NCBI RefSeq assembly: GCF_000611645.1
Contig: NW_014013597.1
Location: 3,102-43,850, forward strand
Direction of reading: 5' to 3'
From: Monoraphidium neglectum
Taxonomy: Eukaryota > Chlorophyta > Chlorophyceae > Sphaeropleales > Selenastraceae
Length of the DNA: 40,749 nucleotides
The stretch's first letter is position 1, and each line of letters starts with the position of its first letter. The notes below the pieces were generated by a model, which ran no database searches, was not told the origin of the DNA, and saw nothing but the letters and a program-made list of their open reading frames with translations. The position numbers and the translations under genes were made by a program. Of this stretch, positions 12,092 through 22,342 are shown piece by piece.

Positions 12092-15000
12092 TCACTCCTT
12101 GTCCGGCCGCTGTTCCGCAGCAGGCGCAAGCTTCCCGACATCCCCTGGCCGCGCCAGCGCCGTCTCCCACTCGCGGCACATGCCTCGCACGTGCGCCGTC
12201 CCGACCACGACCACCACGTTCTTGGCGCCCGCCGGCGGCAGGTACTCGCCCTCGCCCAGCCCCTTTGGCGCGGAGCCCTCGGGGGCGTCCCGGGCCATCG
12301 CGTACCGCCAGACCAGCTGCCCGTTCGCCTCGTCAGCGACGTACGCCGGCGCGCCCGTCGGCGCGCCGGTCGCGGCGGCGGCGGCAACGCGGGCCATGTA
12401 GGCGTCGCGCTCGGCGATGAGCGGCGTCCAGACACCGGGCCAGCGCAGCAGGGCATCCTCCCCCCAGAACAGCAGGGGCTTGTCCAGGTTGGCCTGGGGG
12501 GGGGGGCAGGGATGATTATCGGGGGCAAGCGGAGTTGTGCTAGCGCTGGTGGATGGGACGGCAGGTTTTTTGGGAGTGGTGTTGATGAGTAAGACAGCGA
12601 CAGTAAGGCAGAGCTGAGAGGGACCTGCGCCGGGGCCAGATGAGGTATAGCCAGCTGGGTGCGCCCCAGCACCACGAACGACACGCGCCGCCGACAGAGG
12701 CTTTGCCGCAGGCAGCGGCTCGCGCAGCGCGGCGGCCACGGATGCCTCTATTCACGCCGGCCTGCAGCTAGCTCGCACCTGGATGGGCTCCTTCACTGCC
12801 ACCGCGTCCTCCACTGCGGGCCCGTCCAGCTTCGAAAACTGCCACACCTCCACCAGCGGCCCCACCACCGGCCACAGCACCGCCGCCGCCGCTGCGAGGC
12901 CGACGGCCAACGCCGCCGCGCCCGCGCCGGCGCCCGCGCCGGGCAGCGCGCCGTCCAGCAGGTCTGGCAGCGGCCCAACGTTGCCGGCGACGGCGGCGGC
13001 GGCGAGCAGCGCAAGCGCACCGCCGAGGCGGGCGGCGGTCTCCGGGAACATGGCGTCGGCGAGGCGCCGCTGGCTGATCATGGCCGGGCGGTCGCCTGGG
13101 GGGCGGGCAAACGGTGGTGTGGCCGGTGATGAGACGAGAACTGATTGAGATGGGATGGTCCTACCAAGGCGGCCGTTTCGATTCACGTTGTGCAGTCAGT
13201 CGCAACACATCAAGGGTACCTTGAGATGGCGATGCCACGAGACCCACACAGCCAGGCAGGCATGACTCGCCCGCCCACGGCCTCTCACACGGCCGCCCCT
13301 GCAGCTTGTGCCCCAGCAGGAGGCCGCAGCTCGAGCCCCGCCCGCAGCCGCGTCCGCGGCCCCCACCCCATGCTGGCAACTCACCCAAAATGACCTGCGA
13401 CGCCCCGTGCTCGGTCGCCGCCCGCATCGCGGCCCGCCACGCCGCGCCCGACTCGACGCCCGCGGCGCGGCCGGCCTTGGCCTGCAGGCCTGAGTAGGCG
13501 CGCGTGAGCACCATGGCCAGCAGATCCTTTGAAGGGTCCGGCTCGGGGGTTGTCAGGTCAGCAGGGGCGACCTCCTCGGGCCGCCACCAGCGGAAGTAGT
13601 AGGGCCTAGGGAGCAGGTCCGCGTGTGTGTGTGGGAAGGAAGGGTGGGCGGGGACGGGGCGCAGAGAACAAAGGAGTCAAGAGGAGCGCGCCGGCAATTC
13701 GAGTTCCGCCAGGGGGCAAGACGACAGCGGTGGCTGCTTGGAAGGGGCGGCAGAGGGCATGTGCCACAGGGCTGAGCCTGCGCAGCGGACACCCCTCCCC
13801 CGGACCGCCCCCCCCCCTTACGGGTGAGGGGCCTGGCCTGCTCAGCCCCGCCGCCTCGCCAACCGCGCACCTGACGCCGCCTGCCGCCGCGCCGCGCGCC
13901 GTCATCGCCGCCTCCGCCCGCCTGGCCGCCTTGATCGCGTTCATCCGCGCCGCGGCCTCGGCCGGCAGGCTCATGCGCGGCGACAGCTGCACGCCGCGCC
14001 GCATGGGGCGGAAGCGTTCGATGTCCGCGCCCTCCTCTGCGCTGGACTCAAGGCCAGACACAAACGGCGCGTCCCCGTCGCCGAGGCGGCGCGCGCGGAC
14101 GACAGCCTCCGCCTTGCCGCTGTCGATTCCTGTGAAGTCGACGATGACGTCATCGGCGCCGCTGCTGCCGCTGCCACCATCCTGCTGCTGCTGCTGCTGC
14201 TGGAGCGCCTCTGCGCCCTCTTGCTGCTGGCCCTGCTGCTGCTGCTGCGAACCGCGCACCAAGTCGATGAGCCGCTTGCGGGCTGCGAGGTACACCAGCA
14301 GAGGGGTGCGCGGCGGGTCGGCGGTGGCCGCGGCGAGCGCCTCTGCCGCCACCTCGTCCAGCTGCTCCTGGGTCACGCCAGACGCCTGAGGGGCGCGGGC
14401 GCACAGCCAATGGGGGGGGGGGATGATGATGGCAGAGTTGTCGGGGCGCGCCGGCGACCCGGCAGGCACGTTTCAGGTGTTGCTGGGCCGCATCGAGACG
14501 CCAAGCCTGCCACGCAAGGCCTGAAGCCAGGTCTGCGGGCACCGCACCCATGAATGCAATGCCTGCCGCCCAGCAGGCTTCCAGGGCCTGTCATCATGCG
14601 GCAACCCAACCGTGGCCACCGCGCCACTGCCTCTGCCCGCCCCAATCCAAGCATGCCACCCCACCTTGAGGCTGCTGTCCAGCCGCACCCCCAGGCTCTT
14701 GATCGCCGGCAGGCTGCGCGGCTGCACCACGAACCGCGTGCAGCCGAGCGGCGCGACGTATTCCAACTCCAGCCCGCCCGCCTCGCCCTCCGCCTTGACG
14801 GCGCAGAACAGCGGCGCGTCCCCCGGCCGCCCCGCGTCGCACGCCGGCCGGACGCGCGAGAAGAGGCCCGTCGCCTCGAGCGTCGCGACATCCCCCTCGA
14901 CCTCGGAGGTCGTGATGATGCGCCCGATGCGCGTGCGCAGGAGCGGCGCGAGGTCCTCGGCGGTCGGCCACACCTCCCTCGCGAGCGCCTTCTCGGCAGC

Positions 15001-15674
15001 TGCCGCGGCCTTCTGCTCTGGTGTCTTCTCCTTGTCCTTGTCGTCCTTGTCTTTCTCCTCGTCGTTATCGCCGTCCTTCTTGGCGCTCGGCAGGCCGTCG
15101 AAGTCGATGCGGGTGCACGTCCAGGTGTCGGGGGCCTTAGTCATGGTCTCCGGGTCCACCAGGAGCGGGGTGCGGTCCTTGCACACCTCCACAACCACCA
15201 CCTCGGGCTTCACGGCTGCCACCAGCTCTTTGATCTGTGCAAGTTGTTTGAGGGGGTGAGTGAGGCCCAGGAGAATGCAGGGAGGCGCCGTTGTGGAGGG
15301 CGAGACGGCAGAAGCGGCAGGTGACACCTGGGCGCGGGCGGGTAGGCGGGCGCGGCCCCGTGGGAGCGCGCAAGGAGCCCTCACCTGGTCGCATGCGACC
15401 GCCGAAACGTGCGACACGCCCAGCACGTATACGGTGGCATCATTCGCTTTGAGCACCGCGGTGGCGTTGCGTAGCGCAACGGGCAGCTCAGCTGCTGCAG
15501 GTGCGGGCGCCGACTGCGAAGGGCATTGGGCCGAAGTGAGATGTACTGCTGATCAAGTGAGAAGTACGGTTGACAAGGATCTCCACGGCATGGTGGGTCT
15601 ATGCAGCACGACTCGCGGGACCGCGCACCTGCTCCACTGCAGCGGCATTCGCCCGGGACCTTGAGGTCCGGCAT
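12092..15674 (-). CDS. TraB-domain protein, 7 exons, 726 aa
   Basis: Member of the TraB/PrgY family. Plant members are outer mitochondrial-membrane proteins, and the fold is thought to be peptidase-like. Minus-strand exons: 15629-15674, 15385-15494, 14665-15234, 13871-14385, 13385-13605, 12779-13095, 12092-12493, total 2181 nt. Family motifs: VYVLGVSHVS (His44), PEVVVVEVCKDR just after, VILGDRP (about 485-491) and VGTAHVRGM near the C-terminus (His694). Together these supply the paired GxxH signatures. Between them are a highly charged Asp/Glu/Lys insert in exon 3 (around 15000-15080), two poly-Gln runs in exon 4, and a hydrophobic Ala-rich stretch in exon 6 (about 520-570) that may span a membrane. 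The splice sites of exons 2-7 are strong. Exon 1 (ATG at 15674, 15 codons) is the least certain part, chosen because it is the only phase-compatible ATG exon I found. The charged and Gln insertions make it longer than typical family members. Confidence 0.85.
14182..14249 (-). repeat. CAG/CTG repeats encoding poly-Gln in the TraB protein
   Basis: A run of seven perfect CTG triplets (14182-14202) and a second interrupted run (about 14223-14249) read as CAG codons on the minus strand. They give two Gln tracts separated by a short Gly/Ala/Glu spacer inside exon 4. Confidence 0.9.
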
Positions 15675-16815
15675 AAAGAGCTCCGACACTCTTTCATGTG
15701 TGTTCTAAGCCCTATGCCGGCCGCCCTCGGGGCCGGCCCTTGCAATCTCATCTTGAGTCTGGATCTCGCTGAGTCGATTCAGTACGCTTATGATGGACGG
15801 TGAAGATCTTGAAATATGTTTCGTGATGGCAAATACTTTTCAAGATGTATGCATATGCCTGGCCAGGGGGGCGCAGTGCATTTCCAAAATGGCCGCAGAG
15901 CACGCTGTGCTCATCTCCATCTGCAGCACGCAGCATGCGCTGCTGCGCGCAGCGCACTCTGCAATACACAACACATGCTGCACGCGGGACAACAATCAGC
16001 ATAAAATTTGCATGACAATACGCCACGGCCCCCTCAAACCCTCCTTTCATGTTTGCGCAAGGGCCATAACCCGCCATCACAGGCATTGCTATATGCAAGG
16101 CGGTTTGGCAGCGTCCCTCACAGCGACGCTGTATGTTTCATGGATAAAAGCATTGTGAAGTCTGCGCCTGATGCTCACAGTATACAGCACGAAGATGTTA
16201 CATGCATGTATGTACCTTCCCCAACCCTTGATCTGCCAGCCGCGCCTTCTTGCTGCCTGCCTGCCAATCAAAAGCAGTTGCATGCAGCCCTGAGGGATGG
16301 ACGTACGGAGGGCTGCACGCCCTGAGAGTATGGTATGGACTTGCGCCAGCGCCGGGGCAAGTCTATTTGACAGAGACCAATATATTACTGTACACTGTGA
16401 TTTGGCGCCATCGACAAGTTGGGGTCATCACAAATCAAATCACCCCTCCGGCCGATCTACAGATGGCTCAAGCCCAACAAATCAATGTTGCAATGAAACA
16501 GAGCATCAAATCTCCATAGCCATCCTATGGAATGGAAGTGTCAAGTGTCTGTCAGCAAACAATTGGATAAGGCATATTGTCAAGCAGTGTGTGCAGTTCA
16601 AAAAAGGATAGTGCTTCCAATACAATTGGGGTGTGAGCTTGCCAATCACCACTGGCAGTCAGCTTGTTCTGGTTGGGTTCTTGTCTGCAGGGAGATAACT
16701 GCAGAAGCAGTAGTGTGACACCAGCTCAAGCTCCAATAACCGCATAGTTGGCAGGCACATTGTCGCCAACACAGGGGCGAGACTCTGGCAGGGGTTGCTG
16801 TGAAGCTTTTCACGC
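15675..16815. other. Intergenic: TraB promoter and protease 3' UTR
   Basis: 1.1 kb between the TraB start and the protease stop, both on the minus strand. It is AT-richer than the genes. No exon, tRNA or clear promoter element was recognised. Confidence 0.5.
16198..16202 (-). promoter_or_regulatory. Candidate TGTAA poly(A) signal of the protease gene
   Basis: Reads TGTAA on the minus strand, about 610 nt downstream of the protease stop. It is the closest copy I found. Confidence 0.35.
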
Positions 16816-19800
16816 TTAATGTGCAGGTGGCACAGCGTCTTTGTTGGAGAGCATCATCTGATAGGTGACTTGATTTATCTGGGTGTACGTGTCTGTTGAA
16901 AGCAGGTAGAGGAGGCACACTTATCGGCAGGGCGCAGGCACAACATCCAAGCAGCGGTCAGACCTTCCATGTGCTTGACATGCCAGGCGCTGGCCCTAGA
17001 GAAGCACCAGCGGCTCGCCAGCTGCATGCGTGACAATGCCGTACGTATGCGAGAGCAGGGCTCCATGCAAGGGTGTCATGTGCACGGATGTTTTTGCAAG
17101 TTGCGCCTTGCTTTGTGCCGGCTCACCAGAGATACGGCACGTGCGCGGCTCAGGGCCATGGGACAGAACCCCTATGATGTTGGCTGAGCCCGACGTGCCA
17201 TCTGGCGGCTGCCAGGCTGGCTGGCCGCTCTGGCCGGCCTCTGCAATGGCGCACGCGGTCGTGCAGGACTTCTGCTTAGCGACCTGGCGTGGGGCATTGC
17301 AAAGGGTAGGAAGGCGTGTGCACAGGAGCCCATACAGGTCATACTTGCGCAAGCAGATCGACTTAGTCAGCTGCTGCAAACAAGCTTCAGTGAGCATCAA
17401 CCAGCACTTTGATGCGAGGCCGCTGGTAACTAGCTGTTCCGGCCCCACCGTCTCCGATTTCAGGCAGGATAAGTTCATTGCTGTTGCTGCTGCTGCTGTT
17501 TGCCGACGTGCGCAGCAGCAGCAGCGCACGCTCCTCACTCGAAATGTGAGCGCCCCGTCGTCGCCGGTGTCGTCCGCCACCACGCACTTCCTTGCCAGTC
17601 TGTAAAAGTGACCGCTGACGGCACTCTTCAATTGATTGATTACGATACGTGCGAGGAGTTCAAGGTAGTAGTTCCGAGGTGAGAGGAGTGCAGGGCAGAG
17701 GCGAGTGTGCGCCCAGCATTCTGCTGCTGTGCGGGAGGCTGAGATCTCCACTGAAGCCCAACGGGGACAGGAGGAAAGTGACCGACCAGCACCCAAGTGC
17801 CAAGTAAGCAAAGGCCAGCCATCCTCACAAGCAAGGCGCACTCGCCAGCCAGTGTGACCCGTGCGCGCAACGGCGCTGGGTTTGGCACTCGCCTGTCCAG
17901 GGTAGCCAGCGGCCAGCAGCTGCCCTTTGTAGCCTGAGGGGTTATATTGGAACCCCAGGGTTCCTGTGACTGCGCCCAGGCCTTGGTCCAGCACTGCGAG
18001 TGCCAGGTCACTCATGTACGCCACGTCCATGGGCCATCCACTCACCCTGCAAGTGGCAAGACCGGGAGTGCCCCGGGTGTCACAGCAGCAGTATCGAAGC
18101 GGCTATATCACTCTCTTTATCGTCAGCATTGTCGTGCGCCGGAAGCGCTCGCTAACAATACAGCGTAGGCACCCGGTCAAAACACTTGCAGCAGTATTAC
18201 GCTGCGCGGGGTGCGCGGTCCTCACCAGCCTGCTTGCACCACATAGTAGGCCATGGACGCGGAGCCAAAGGGCGCCTGGACCTTTGATCCTTTGAAGAAC
18301 TGTCGGAACCACGATGGGATTAGGTGCAGGGGTGATGATAAGATGTGGTGCGAAAAGGGGCCGCAGAGCTGAGCACGAACCAGGTCAGGTGTGCAGACTG
18401 CTGCTGTGCAATTGGATATGGAAAAGCCGTGTGCCCTCCGGCGTGTTGATTGAACTGTAACTTTGGCTGGCACGCTCACAGCATGGGGTGTGAACTTGAG
18501 ATTCCTGCAGCATCATGGTGAGCAGGAAGCCAAGGTCGGCATTATGAGTGCAGCAGTCATCAGTTGTGGCAATGTTCCATGCTCGTGCAGTAGAATGACA
18601 TCTCGTCAATGCCACAAGCACTGTTGAACTGCAGGCACGACACAGCACAATCCTGAACAGCTTGCGCACTTTGAAAACTTTCTTCTGCTTCTGTCATACA
18701 GGCAGTGCTGCAGCAGTTGGGCCATCGGCATGAATAGATAGCACATGGGTTTGTGAAGATTGCTGAGTGGTCACAGGTCAGTGAACAGGAAGCGCTGGCC
18801 CAATGCACTTAGCTGCCATGCCCTGCCCCTCCCTGCCTCGCCCTGCCCTGCCCTGCCCTGCCCTGCCCTGCCCTGCCCTGCCCTGCCCTGCCCTGCAATG
18901 TTCAGTCGGCAGGAAGGACCGAAGCCTGCTCACCGCTGCAGTTGCGACAGTATGTTTGCCGATAAGGGCACCGCTGCGCAAGGTGGGGTTGGATTGGCTG
19001 TTGGGGTGAGTTGCCCAGACCACACAGGCACAAGCATTCAGAACCCCGAAGCAGCAGAAATTTCCTTGCGCCGACCATGCAGGCCCCATTGCAAGCCGCA
19101 GCAGCCATTAGCCAGAACGAAAGCATCTCACGCCCACCTGCAGGCCGCCTGGAAGGGCCCAGTTGTCATTTCGATTAGGCCAATGGCCGTGTAGGGGTAC
19201 TTCTGCAGGCTCCTAATTTTGCGCCAATCGCTGCTCTTTATCTTGGGAGATGACGAAGCAGCAGCGGCACTCAAGGAACCTGTAGCGGCCCTTGAGATAC
19301 CAGTTGCAGTGCCCCGTGACCTTACAGGGGCAGCAATTGCTGCAGCTGTTCCTGCAGCAGGCTGTACCGGGAGTGGTGCTGCTGTGGCCCGCCAAAGGCC
19401 GCTGGTCACTAGGGGCGCCGCAGTGCCACTGGCGTGCTTGCTTCCCAGGGTGACAACGGATGGCACGGCGCCAACATACAGCAGTCCGGAAGAGGGTACC
19501 ACCCTGAGGTCAAACAGCCGAAATGTTGCATTGATTGCCGCTTCAGAATCCAGCATGGCTGCACTGCGTTGCAGAAATGGGTGGGCAGAAGGGGGTGGCA
19601 CTGCACGTTTGCTGTTCGTCTGGGATGGTTGGGTAGGTGGAGGCATGCACAAAGGGGCCAGATGAACGAAGGAGGATGGATCATGGCCATGAAATCAAGC
19701 TGCTGGTGTTTAACGTGTATAACCCCTTGTCTTATGCCGGCCTCGCATGCATACTCGAATTGTGCATATGCAAGGATCGCGCCCCACCCTTTGCAACTCA

Positions 19801-20952
19801 CCCTACGTTGCCGCTGCTCTTGGGCTTTGAAACTGGCTGAGATCTTGGCTCAGCAGTGGCCACCGCTCCCGCCAAGACAAAGCCGTCCGATGCGTACTTG
19901 CGGATTTCGGCAGCGCTTGCCGTGCGCGGCCTGGCGTCAGCGTTTGAGCCGCCTGCCGTCAGGCTCGCCACGCCGCTGCGGGTCGCCACGCTGCCACTGT
20001 TGGAGGTGCCGGAAAACAAATCTGAGGCGGCATACATGGCGTTGGGATACTGCTTGGTTGTGAATCTTCTAAATGGTCGGGATATTTGTAAGCTGAATGG
20101 GTGCATGCCGACGTGTCGCACAGGGACTTGACAACCTCTTGCATGCCACGGCGGTTTATCTGGGTAGTCTAGCCATACGCCCAACACCCAACAAGTGCGC
20201 CCCAGGCTGATGCATTTGTGTACAGGCGCAACCTGGCTTATGTATCCATGCATAACCAGCAGTGACAAGCATGAGTGTCTCTGCCGGCCTTTCACTGGCC
20301 GTGGAATTTAAGTGCGCCACTTGCCTGCAATGGGGTGAGCATCTGGGGTGTCAGCACCAGCCCCCTCAGCGCTCTTGCTCCCAACTGTGCCACTTGCAGC
20401 TGCACCACTGTCGGGCGGCGGGCGACAGGGCCTCGCATGCGCAACGGCTGTGCCAGCGCAGTCTGCAAGGCACGCATTCTGAAATGTGATGCCGTTGGCG
20501 CCGCATACGGGCGCATTGACCAGCATGCACGGCCCCGGGCAGCTTGCGGCGCCTGGAGGCCGGGTGGAGGACGGGCGCAGTGTGGAGCAGCGGACAGAAA
20601 TATGCTTGTACATGGTGCGATATTTGGCACAGCAAAAAGTAATGCTGCCTGCCCACCAGCCACAGGGTCAAACGCTGGCTCCAGACCTGTGGGTCTCTGT
20701 GTGCTGGGCCACAGCAGCAGCCAATGCAGTGTCGCGGTGCATCGCAACACCTGTGCACTGACTGCCACAGCAAGTACTAAACATCATGAATTTCTCCACA
20801 ACCCTCATCCCATTCATCAGACAGAGACGTCATACGTGTCGAGCGGTGGCCCGCGCACAGCATGTACAGATTTGACAGCGGACCAAGGACCCGAACAGCT
20901 CACCAGCAACCAGCCAGGACGTCACCGCAGCCCAAAACCACGGCCGGAGCAT
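16816..20952 (-). CDS. Secreted Kazal-domain / trypsin-like serine protease fusion, 12 exons, about 577 aa
   Basis: Extracellular S1-fold protease with its own N-terminal inhibitor-like domain. Minus-strand exons: 20904-20952, 20325-20552, 19802-20159, 19138-19563, 18934-18973, 18670-18707, 18480-18504, 18226-18299, 17893-18046, 17449-17599, 17127-17240, 16816-16892. A signal peptide (MLRPWFWAAVTSWLVAG) leads into a Kazal domain with Cys21-x3-Cys25-x7-Cys33-x10-Cys44-x3-Cys48-x10-Cys59 and APVCGANGITF. A Ser/Ala-rich spacer follows, then the protease. Its triad is His368 (VATAAHC, split by an intron between Ala and His), Asp426 (SDLALAVL) and Ser519 (AGQSGQPAW). AAGYPG resembles glutamyl-endopeptidase-type S1 enzymes. 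The C-terminus TYTQINQVTYQMM is the usual final helix. The junction between the Kazal exon and the next is uncertain: the model uses a GC donor, and the 19802-20159 start could lie elsewhere. Intron 17600-17892 also appears to use a GC donor. From the Kazal fold, Leu27 would be the P1 residue (inference). Confidence 0.8.
18841..18895 (-). repeat. Eleven-copy CCCTG/CAGGG pentanucleotide array in a protease intron
   Basis: Eleven uninterrupted CCCTG units on the + strand, preceded by degenerate copies from about 18820. They lie in the intron 18708-18933 that separates Ala367 from catalytic His368. The transcript is minus strand, so the pre-mRNA carries GGG runs spaced by two bases, which fits a stable intramolecular G-quadruplex. 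Confidence 0.95.
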
Positions 20953-22342
20953 GTTTAGCACGATTGTCTCTCGTGATGGACGTGCGCCTCGAGACGTGCG
21001 ACGGGCTTGTAAGCTGTCATAGCAGGAAGGCTCGCTGAAGCGCGCTTTCATTCAAAAGAACAAAAAATTGAGTTATTTACACAGTACGAAGCGAGCTGCT
21101 CAAGTGCAACAGTTCTCCGTCGTGTCACCGAGTGCCTCTGTGAGTGGTTGGTTGGTCGCACGGTCGGTGGCGGTCGCACCAGAACGCCAATCGACTCAAG
21201 CTCAAAGAAAATGATGTGATTGTAAATGTTTCGGGTATTCATATTGGCAGAGGCAAGCTGAGGCTACAGTGTGTGTGCACATGCATTGGCGGGGGGGCTC
21301 CAGCTGTGCTCAGACGCAGGATGTGGTACATGCCGGGTTGGGGTTGGGAGGTGTGTCTGGCAGGGTGCGGGAGGTTGGCGTGCAAGTTGATAGAAACGTG
21401 CGGCATGGTGAGATAGAGCTTAAAGGTGTATGGCCCAGGTGTTTGTAAGAAATTGCAACCATTTCATGTAGAGCCATCATCGCAGCACAACCTGCGCGCT
21501 TGTGTTGCAGCAATTCGAGTGCTCCTGCTCCTGCTGCTGCTCCCCCTCCTCCTCTTCCTCGCGCCGCCGCTGCTGCCGCTACTGCAGCTGCTGCGCATTC
21601 TGCATTACGCTTGTAAATCAGCAATTACAACGACGCCGCGGGCTTCGAGAGAAAGGGGCTCTTCTCAACACCAAATGGACCCCACACAATCAAAAAGGTC
21701 GCAGTCCGTCACGCGATATCCGTAACAGCACTGCTGAATAAGAAAGTTGCACTGTCGCGTGACCGATACGCGGCAGCCGCAGTCGTCACTGGTTCGCACC
21801 AGCTGGTGGATGTTTCTAAGTGAGCGGGAGGAGCAATGATGCTGGTGAAATGGGTGCGGTGGCTACCAGATTAGTTGCCAGACAAAGCGCGAGCAGCAAC
21901 AAAGACAATATATGTGGATGTGCCTGTGAGCGCTGCATGCTACGTGCGTGCACCGCAGCACAGTGCCGGCAGCTTCGCAGCATGTGGGGGAGGGATAGCA
22001 TGCTCTCGTGTTGCAAGCAGTGGCAGGGCCGATATATGCTGTCAACCTGCGACCTTCAAGTCAAGATTTTGAGCACGTCCGCACACAACACCCTCAGCTC
22101 AGGCTGAAGTGAGGTTGTAACCCAGGCGCCAGGAAGGCAGCCCAAGGACCCGCAGTCTCCGTGATCCGCGGTCCCAGCAATGGCCCCAGCAATGGCCCAG
22201 GGTGCAGCAATCGCGGCACAGCGGCCGCGAGTGCAAAGCCCTTGAAAGCGAACGGCCAGCAGCTGCGCTGCGACGCGGCGCCCCTTGCCGCGAAACACCT
22301 AGCCGAGGGCTGGCGGTGGCGGGGCGGGCCGCCGCAGCAGGC
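20953..22342. other. Intergenic: protease promoter and 3' UTR of the b561 gene
   Basis: 1.4 kb between two minus-strand genes. It holds a pyrimidine/CTG-rich stretch (about 21519-21600) that makes hydrophobic or Ala-rich open frames but has no start or splice context. It also has a short imperfect duplication near 22170-22200. No gene was recognised. Confidence 0.5.
21625..21629 (-). promoter_or_regulatory. Candidate TGTAA poly(A) signal of the Reeler-DOMON-b561 gene
   Basis: Reads TGTAA on the minus strand, about 715 nt after the stop at 22343. It is the nearest copy found, and weakly supported. Confidence 0.3.

Noticed and set aside
13625..14389. 254-codon plus-strand open frame
   Set aside because: Antisense to TraB exon 4 and a product of high GC and CTG repeats (poly-Cys). 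The minus strand has family motifs and splice phases.
16996..17021. Short terminal exon for the protease ending GEPLVLL
   Set aside because: Phase-compatible, but the acceptor at 16893 has a better pyrimidine tract and yields the expected C-terminal helix.
16996..18045. 349-codon minus-strand open frame read as one protein
   Set aside because: Only its first part is a real exon (17893-18046), plus the Ser-containing piece near 17127-17240. The rest reads through introns, and the true exon at 17449-17599 uses another frame.
21310..21624. Ala/Gly-rich minus-strand or Leu-rich plus-strand frame
   Set aside because: Arises from a pyrimidine/CTG-rich tract. No start, splice context or domain similarity.
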